In this document: one piece after another, positions 4,953-9,547 of the stretch | Layout of the letters: every line of letters starts with the position of its first letter | How positions within the stretch are numbered: position 1 is the stretch's first letter | NCBI GenBank assembly: GCA_030834765.1 | Contig: JAUQXG010000231.1 | Coordinates: forward strand, 1-9,547 | Source of the DNA: Lutispora sp. | Lineage (GTDB): Bacteria > Bacillota > Clostridia > Lutisporales > Lutisporaceae | DNA: 9,547 nucleotides | Direction: 5' to 3' | The notes under the pieces: model-generated | Databases searched by the model: none | Told to the model about the DNA's origin: nothing | The model's input: the letters and a program-made list of their open reading frames with translations, nothing else | Made by a program: the position numbers and the translations under genes

Positions 4953-5696
4953 ATGGAAAATTTTTCGAAGACCATAATTATTACCGGAGCCTCAAGAGGA
5001 ATTGGCAAAGCAATGGCAAAAGAGTTTGCTTTTAATGGCTATAATGTTTTGATGAACTATAATCATTCCTGCAATGAAGCTAAAATGTTATTTGATTATC
5101 TAAAAGAGCGTGGATGCAGCGTAGAGCTTTTTAGAGCTGATGTATCTATAAAGAGTGAAGTAGAAGCTATGATTGAACATTGTATTAAAGTTTTTAATAA
5201 AATTGATATATTGATAAATAATGCAGGGATAGCACAAACAAAGTTATTTACGGATATTACGGAAGAAGAATGGGATAATATGATAAATATCAACTTGAAA
5301 GGTGTTTATCATTGTACCCAGTCCGTACTGAAATATATGCTGGCTGAAAAATATGGTAAGATCATTAATATTTCTTCTGTTTGGGGAATTGTAGGCGCAT
5401 CCTGCGAAGTGCATTATTCTGCTTCAAAAGCCGCTGTAATTGGATTTACAAAAGCTCTTGCTAAAGAGCTAGGGCCATCAAATATACAGGTGAATTGCAT
5501 AGCCCCAGGAATGATTGATACGGATATGATGGCATCTTATTCAGGTCATGAGATAGAAAGCTTGAAAAATGACACGCCATTGCAAAAGTTAGGAAAACCT
5601 ATAGACATTGCAAATTGTGCACTGTTTTTATCGTCAGATGCTTCAAACTTTATAACTGGACAGGTAATTAGCCCAAATGGAGGCTTTGTCATATAA
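4953..5696 (+). CDS. Short-chain dehydrogenase/reductase, FabG-like (possibly YmfI-type)
   Basis: This 247-residue classical SDR is a soluble NAD(P)H-dependent oxidoreductase. The Rossmann motif TGASRGIG is at 11-18, NNAG at 89-92, and the catalytic S142, Y155 and K159 lie in ISSVWG and YSASK. The C-terminus TGQVISPNGG is typical of the FabG branch. The segment WGIVGASCEVHYSASKA followed by LAKELGPSNIQVNC recalls the clostridial relatives of YmfI, annotated as elongation factor P 5-aminopentanone reductase. I recall this pattern from memory, so it is a suggestion; 3-oxoacyl-ACP reductase is the alternative. No fatty-acid synthesis genes or efp are nearby, and the gene appears to be transcribed alone. 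AGGAGG lies eight bases before the ATG. It converges with the next gene. Confidence 0.9.
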   Translation: MENFSKTIIITGASRGIGKAMAKEFAFNGYNVLMNYNHSCNEAKMLFDYLKERGCSVELFRADVSIKSEVEAMIEHCIKVFNKIDILINNAGIAQTKLFTDITEEEWDNMININLKGVYHCTQSVLKYMLAEKYGKIINISSVWGIVGASCEVHYSASKAAVIGFTKALAKELGPSNIQVNCIAPGMIDTDMMASYSGHEIESLKNDTPLQKLGKPIDIANCALFLSSDASNFITGQVISPNGGFVI

Positions 5697-5736
5697 AAAA
5701 TAAGGTTAAATGCAGATTATCTACATTTAGCCTTAT
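5694..5736 (-). terminator. Hairpin between the convergent genes, terminator for the minus-strand gene
   Basis: ATAAGGTTAAATG (5700-5712) pairs with CATTTAGCCTTAT (5724-5736) over 13 pairs, one of them G-U. On the minus strand the stem is followed by a run of T (complement of the As at 5695-5700), a proper terminator for the DUF4153 gene. On the plus strand the tail GAAGGATT is not T-rich, so it would serve the dehydrogenase gene only weakly. Confidence 0.7.
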
Positions 5737-5756
5737 GAAGGATTAAAATTTTATTT

Positions 5757-7508
5757 TCATTTCTTCAGCTTGATTAGTATATAAAAATCGGCTCCGTCAA
5801 CTTTAATGCCATCGTTTTCTTGGATTCTTTGTCCATAAATATTTGAGAATATGAATTGTACTTTTATATTTTGATTTTCATCTATAAAAATCATATCCTT
5901 TTGATCTACTTTTGTATTACTTGGATATTTTGCTCTCAACTGATCTGCAAATTGAGATAGACTCAGGCGATATAGCATATCATTTCCATTATAGATATTG
6001 ACTTCTTGCTTTGCGCTTACATATTCTATTTTTAATGGCTCCTTGTTTAATATGTTTTTATAGGTACTCATATTAAACAGGTAATCATATTCACTGATAT
6101 CCAAAGCATCATACATTGGATTAGGGGAATTATATGAAAAATAATTTTCATTTCTGCCATTTTGCCATTGATCTTTATATTCAAAACCAAACACCTTATT
6201 CATATCCTTGATAGCAAAGTCTTTATCTAAGTACTTTACATCATCTAGGTTGTGGTTCTTTTCAAAGTAGCTAAGTATGGCACTTATTTCTTTTTGATCT
6301 TTCTCAGATATAGTAGGACTTGGCTGAATCGTCTTATTTGCAGTAAGCATTCCGTTTTGTGATAGTATGCTGCTTAGCCTGTTATTTTGGCTTAGCTTTG
6401 ATACGGAATAAGCACTGACTGGTCCCAATACTGAAATAAAAGCAATAATGGATAAGGAAATTGGAATGAGAATGTTTCTTTTCACTTTTTTAAAGCTTAT
6501 ATAAATCATGATTCCAAATACCCATAATCCAAGGAGCAAGACAAAATATCTGTTTTCTGTTATGCCATAGGCGTTGACTCTGATACCCATGGATATAAAC
6601 ATCATAATAAGTATTGGCAGTATAAGCTTAGGGAGAAAAAATATGAACTTCTCTACCCAAATATTATTTTTAATAGGTGTTATCAAGAATATTACCACAA
6701 CGCAAAGAGTGGAATACCAAAGCACCAAGTGTGATACAAGCCCTACAGGCCATGTTTGGGTGATGATTATCTTTGCAAAATATATATATAGTATGGTCAT
6801 GTAGATTGTTAAAAGCGGCATTACAATATATAAAAGTAATATTTTGAAAAAGCCGGTATAATCGTAATCCTCCATGCTTTCATCTGTAGAAGGCACTCCT
6901 GCAAGAAAGTATACAGGTGAGAATATTCCTACAATAAAAAGCCAGGTGTAATAATAAAGTTTACTATCAATGGTTACGCCTAAGAGTTTATCAATTGTAA
7001 ATAATATTGCAGAAATTCCTAAAAATAAAACCACAGAATAGATAATGGTGATTGCAAATCTTGATAGTAATTGAATGACATACATTTCAAAATGTTCTCT
7101 TTTCACCAAATACGGGATGAAAATAAAGCACAGATAAAGAAAGAAGGTTATGCCAATATATCTTGTGATTGGTACCATATTAAAGTCTTTAAGCAAAAAG
7201 AAATAATAAAATGCCAAAAAACCAGCAGATACTGCCAGTGAAATGCCTTCTAAAAAAAGATTTGTCTGTTTATGCTTTTCGAAAATTACTTTGATACATA
7301 AAGTTAAAGGCACTCCAAGAGCCAAAACCATGGCGATACGCTGTAGCACTTCTAGCTTTTCACTGTCATAACCCAAATGGAGCTGGGTCTCTGAAATCAT
7401 AATTAATATTGCTACAACAGAAGCACATAAAGCAATGGTGATTGGAAACCTCTTCACACTTTTATACAGTTCAGATATGGTTCTTACAAGAAAATTTTTA
7501 ATATTCAT
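5757..7508 (-). CDS. DUF4153 family multi-pass membrane protein
   Basis: This 583-residue protein has about eleven hydrophobic helices between residues 20 and 370, then a soluble C-terminal region (about 375-583) predicted outside the membrane if the N-terminus is inside. The N-terminal SVKRFPITIALC with the following helices, and the tyrosine- and asparagine-rich tail containing a SEYDYLFN segment, fit the DUF4153 family as I know it from Bacillota. No biochemical function is established for the family, and no catalytic motif is visible. The start is set by GGAGG on the minus strand (plus positions 7516-7520) seven bases before the ATG. It is transcribed alone, opposite to its neighbours, and ends convergently with the dehydrogenase. 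No frameshift or truncation is seen. Confidence 0.82.
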   Translation of the reverse strand: MNIKNFLVRTISELYKSVKRFPITIALCASVVAILIMISETQLHLGYDSEKLEVLQRIAMVLALGVPLTLCIKVIFEKHKQTNLFLEGISLAVSAGFLAFYYFFLLKDFNMVPITRYIGITFFLYLCFIFIPYLVKREHFEMYVIQLLSRFAITIIYSVVLFLGISAILFTIDKLLGVTIDSKLYYYTWLFIVGIFSPVYFLAGVPSTDESMEDYDYTGFFKILLLYIVMPLLTIYMTILYIYFAKIIITQTWPVGLVSHLVLWYSTLCVVVIFLITPIKNNIWVEKFIFFLPKLILPILIMMFISMGIRVNAYGITENRYFVLLLGLWVFGIMIYISFKKVKRNILIPISLSIIAFISVLGPVSAYSVSKLSQNNRLSSILSQNGMLTANKTIQPSPTISEKDQKEISAILSYFEKNHNLDDVKYLDKDFAIKDMNKVFGFEYKDQWQNGRNENYFSYNSPNPMYDALDISEYDYLFNMSTYKNILNKEPLKIEYVSAKQEVNIYNGNDMLYRLSLSQFADQLRAKYPSNTKVDQKDMIFIDENQNIKVQFIFSNIYGQRIQENDGIKVDGADFYILIKLKK

Positions 7509-7537
7509 ATAGATTCCTCCTTTGGAAGCTTATATAG

Positions 7538-7568
7538 ATTATACTACATTTTGTGTGAGGAAAATCAA
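7538..7568 (-). promoter_or_regulatory. Putative promoter of the DUF4153 gene
   Basis: On the minus strand a perfect TATAAT (plus 7538-7543) lies about 30 bases before the start codon. The best -35-like hexamer is TTGATT (plus 7563-7568), but with a long 19-base spacer. The -10 box is convincing; the -35 is not. The start of transcription would be near 7531. Confidence 0.4.
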
Positions 7569-7767
7569 TAAACCTATAGATAAGACTATTTATCTTATTC
7601 TATTGTTCCAAGCTGAGATATATCCAGCTTTACTGGAATATTTATTTTCACATCTATCTCATTTGCAAGAATCGTTTTTTATAATTGCATCACAGCAAGG
7701 GAGAACTGCTGATTCTATTATAGTATTTACTTTTTTTGATAAAAATTTCATGATCTTTTCATATAGT
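7544..7767. other. Intergenic stretch between divergent genes, no gene assigned
   Basis: This is the upstream half of the 363-base gap between the divergent DUF4153 and hcp genes. It is AT-rich. Three small inverted repeats are visible: ATAGATAAG with 7594-7603 (one bulge), AAGCTG (7610-7615) with CAGCTT (7625-7630), and CAGCA (7693-7697) with TGCTG (7707-7711). None is followed by a T-run that would make it a terminator. One plus-strand frame stays open for about 106 codons (7522-7842). Its only upstream start is a TTG with no ribosome site, and it reads into the hcp promoter, so I do not call it a gene. Confidence 0.4.
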
Positions 7768-7781
7768 GTAACAATTGTTAC
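7768..7781. promoter_or_regulatory. 14-bp perfect palindrome upstream of hcp, likely CRP/FNR-type (HcpR-like) operator
   Basis: GTAACAATTGTTAC is a perfect palindrome with half-sites GTAACA and TGTTAC. Its centre (7774.5) is exactly 41.5 bases upstream of the start predicted from the -10 box at 7804-7809, the usual place for an activator of the CRP/FNR class. HcpR is a CRP/FNR-family regulator of hcp genes in many anaerobes, with sites of related form as I recall. No regulator gene lies in this window, so the factor is inferred. Confidence 0.6.
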
Positions 7782-7803
7782 CGATTTTTATTTCCATGAT
7801 ATT

Positions 7804-7809
7804 TATACT
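7804..7809 (+). promoter_or_regulatory. Putative -10 box of hcp (activator-dependent)
   Basis: TATACT at 7804-7809 is a fair -10 box. The hexamer at the -35 position (7781-7786, CCGATT) is poor, as is common when an activator bound near -41.5 replaces the -35 contact. The start would be near 7816, giving a leader of about 56 bases. That leader contains a small inverted repeat (GTTAAT 7825-7830, ATTAAC 7838-7843) and the ribosome site GGAGGGG (7860-7866). Confidence 0.45.
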
Positions 7810-7871
7810 CATATATATAAGATTGTTAATCGCAAGTATTAACTTAAATAATATATTTTGGAGGGGAAATC

Positions 7872-9437
7872 ATGTCAGATATGTTTTGTTTTCAATGTGA
7901 GCAAACAGTGGGTGGCAAAGCCTGTACAAAAGTAGGGGTATGCGGTAAGAAGCCAGAAGTTTCCAATAGACAAGATGAGTTGACCGGCGCAATGATAGGT
8001 TTAGCTAGAGCAGCGAAAGGAAAATCTGCAAACAAGGAAGCCAATAACCTTATGATCAAAGGACTTTTTACTTGTGTTACAAATGTAAGCTTCGATTCAG
8101 CTAGTCTTGATGTACTGATAGCAGAAGTTCAAGCTGCAAAAGAAAAGCTAGGCGGAGCAGAAGATTTCCCAGCAGAGGAGCTTTGGGAGGGAGATACTGA
8201 CATTGTATCCTTAAGATCTACATTGCTGCTTGGTATGCGTGGTATGGCGGCATATGCTTATCATGCACATGCACTAGGGAAAGAGAATGCTGAAGTAACA
8301 TCATGGTTCTTTAAAGGCATGAAAGCTTTAGGAGAAGATCATTCAGTGGAGGGCTGGTTAGACCTTCTGATGGAATTCGGAAATACGAATTTGAAATGTA
8401 TGGCTCTCTTAGATGAGGCAAATACTTCAACTTATGGACATCCAGTACCAATGAAGGTTACTACTAACGTAGAGAAAGGTCCTTTCATCGTGGTTTCAGG
8501 GCATGATTTATTAGATTTAAAACAATTACTGGAGCAAACAGAAGGCAAAGGAATTAATATATATACGCATGGGGAAATGCTTCCAGCTCATGGATATCCA
8601 GAGCTTAAAAAGTATTCTCATTTAAAAGGCAATTTTGGTACGGCTTGGCAAAATCAGCAAAAGGAATTTGACAATGTACCAGCAGCATTTCTATTTACAA
8701 CAAACTGCCTGATGATACCAAGGGCAAGCTATGCAGATAGAGTATTCACAACAGCAGTCGTTCAATATCCTGAGATGGTTCATATACCTGATGGAGATAA
8801 CGGTGTGAAAGACTTTACACAAGTGATAGAAAAAGCACTAGAATTAGGCGGCTGGGCGGAAGACAAGCATTTCACAGGTATTAATGGTGGCTCTGAGCTT
8901 ACAACAGGCTTTGGAAGAAATACAGTTCTTATCGTTGCAGGTACAGTGATAGATGCAGTAAAATCAGGAGCCATAAAACACTTCTTCTTAGTAGGAGGAT
9001 GTGATGGAGCGAAGCCAGGCAGAAACTACTATACAGATTTTGTGCAGCAAACGCCAAAGGATACAGTGATACTTACACTTGCTTGCGGAAAGTTCCGTTT
9101 CAATGATTTAGACCTTGGAGAAATAGGCGGACTTCCAAGAATAATGGATATGGGACAATGTAATGACGCATATTCAGCAATTCAAGTAGCTGTGGCGCTT
9201 GCCAATGCATTTGAATGTGAAGTAAATGATCTTCCACTTACTATGGTTTTATCCTGGTATGAGCAAAAGGCAGTATGCATACTGTTAACATTGCTTGCTC
9301 TTGGAATTAAAGATATCTACTTGGGGCCAACATTACCCGCATTCTTATCATCAAATGTATTAAATGTGTTGGTAGAAAAGTTTAATATAAAGCCAGTAAC
9401 CACCCCAGAAGCAGACTTAAAGGCTATATTAGGATAA
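7872..9437 (+). CDS. hcp: Hydroxylamine reductase / hybrid-cluster protein (class I Hcp)
   Basis: Hcp is a cytoplasmic iron-sulfur protein that reduces hydroxylamine to ammonia in vitro; in enterobacteria it acts on nitric oxide and in protein S-nitrosylation. It is a nitrosative-stress enzyme of anaerobes. The N-terminal cluster motif C6-x2-C9-x8-C18-x5-C24 is the class I pattern. All hybrid-cluster ligands can be found: H211 (GHDL), E235 (HGEMLP), C279 (TNCL), C377 (GGCDGAKPGR, the persulfide cysteine), C405 (LACGKFRFN), C430 (GQCND), E464 and K466 (WYEQKA). The first three are shifted by 33 relative to the numbering I recall for Desulfovibrio (H244, E268, C312), so the 521-residue protein is slightly shorter in its helical N-terminal part but intact. 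It stands alone: no hcr reductase or regulator gene adjoins. GGAGGGG precedes the ATG, and a strong terminator follows. Confidence 0.97.
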   Translation: MSDMFCFQCEQTVGGKACTKVGVCGKKPEVSNRQDELTGAMIGLARAAKGKSANKEANNLMIKGLFTCVTNVSFDSASLDVLIAEVQAAKEKLGGAEDFPAEELWEGDTDIVSLRSTLLLGMRGMAAYAYHAHALGKENAEVTSWFFKGMKALGEDHSVEGWLDLLMEFGNTNLKCMALLDEANTSTYGHPVPMKVTTNVEKGPFIVVSGHDLLDLKQLLEQTEGKGINIYTHGEMLPAHGYPELKKYSHLKGNFGTAWQNQQKEFDNVPAAFLFTTNCLMIPRASYADRVFTTAVVQYPEMVHIPDGDNGVKDFTQVIEKALELGGWAEDKHFTGINGGSELTTGFGRNTVLIVAGTVIDAVKSGAIKHFFLVGGCDGAKPGRNYYTDFVQQTPKDTVILTLACGKFRFNDLDLGEIGGLPRIMDMGQCNDAYSAIQVAVALANAFECEVNDLPLTMVLSWYEQKAVCILLTLLALGIKDIYLGPTLPAFLSSNVLNVLVEKFNIKPVTTPEADLKAILG

Positions 9438-9451
9438 AAAATAATTGGAAG

Positions 9452-9491
9452 ATAAAGTGAGCGAGTTTCAAACTCGCTCACTTTATTTTTT
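9452..9491 (+). terminator. Strong intrinsic terminator of hcp
   Basis: A perfect 16-bp stem (9452-9467 with 9471-9486), with a GC-rich middle (GAGCGAG/CTCGCTC), loop TCA, and a run of six T (9486-9491). It begins 14 bases after the hcp stop codon. The A-rich 5' flank (9436-9444) is too distant for strong bidirectional use. Confidence 0.93.
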
Positions 9492-9547
9492 CATGAGCAC
9501 GATGGGCCTGAAGCACCCTTGCCAGGGTAACATAAATAGTATTATAA
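9492..9547. other. Right edge, unassigned
   Basis: These 56 bases follow the hcp terminator. A small hairpin (CCCT 9517-9520 with AGGG 9525-9528) is visible. Two minus-strand frames and one plus-strand frame are open, but the piece is too short to choose. One minus-strand frame would end at a TGA inside the terminator stem (9478-9480). I assign nothing. Confidence 0.2.

Noticed and set aside
7522..7842. 106-residue protein gene in the gap before hcp
   Set aside because: The only start is TTG without a ribosome site. It overlaps the DUF4153 promoter and the hcp operator, and its composition is F/I/Y-rich as expected of translated AT-rich DNA.
7822..7846. Rex operator (TTGTTAA...TTAAC) in the hcp leader
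   Set aside because: The half-sites are too far apart for the Rex consensus and lie downstream of the predicted transcription start; only a loose inverted repeat remains.
9492..9547. Start of a new gene or riboswitch at the right edge
   Set aside because: Three frames are open over the 56 bases, no ribosome site precedes the ATG at 9494, and no known RNA motif can be recognised in so short a piece.
1..9547. CRISPR arrays, insertion sequences, tRNA or rRNA genes
   Set aside because: No regularly spaced direct repeats, transposase frames, terminal inverted repeats, cloverleaf patterns or rRNA signatures were seen.

Overview
The window looks like the chromosome of a low-GC, strictly anaerobic Gram-positive bacterium, most likely of the class Clostridia. 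The DNA is AT-rich, the genes carry strong AGGAGG-type ribosome binding sites, and the content fits an anaerobe: a class I hybrid-cluster protein, cobalamin riboswitches, a YitT/DUF2179 protein and a fermentation-type CoA-transferase. This placement is inference from style and gene content, not from a marker gene.

Layout. Positions 1-51 may hold the tail of an upstream ABC-transporter ATPase. Positions 52-902 are a long untranslated leader with a good promoter (138-166) followed by two complete cobalamin riboswitches in series (about 185-350 and 562-736). Each riboswitch has its own intrinsic terminator (426-454 and 831-862), and each terminator has a visible competing antiterminator pairing. 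Downstream lie four closely spaced plus-strand genes: an AspT/YidE-type antiporter (903-2141), a succinate/acetate-type CoA-transferase (2160-3656), a YitT-DUF2179 membrane protein (3678-4529) and a 93-residue membrane protein of unknown function (4554-4835). This unit ends at a long perfect hairpin (4863-4903).

Next is a singly transcribed short-chain dehydrogenase (4953-5696) with its own extended -10 promoter. It converges on a minus-strand DUF4153 membrane protein (5757-7508), with a shared hairpin between them. After a 363-base gap, the hydroxylamine reductase/hybrid-cluster protein gene hcp (7872-9437) has a 14-bp palindrome centred 41.5 bases upstream of its predicted transcription start and ends at a strong terminator (9452-9491). 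The last 56 bases hold nothing I can assign.

How it works together. The most striking part is the double cobalamin gate in front of a transporter plus CoA-transferase. The CoA-transferase belongs to the group that includes propionyl-CoA:succinate CoA-transferases, which act beside the B12-dependent methylmalonyl-CoA mutase. The operon may therefore be a carboxylate exchange and activation module tied to cobalamin status. Two terminators in series would give tighter shut-off than one. The two modules resemble each other outside the aptamer core as well (terminator loops and the segment just before P1), which suggests that a whole regulatory unit was duplicated. The hcp gene appears to be separately controlled, probably by a CRP/FNR-type activator of nitrosative-stress genes.
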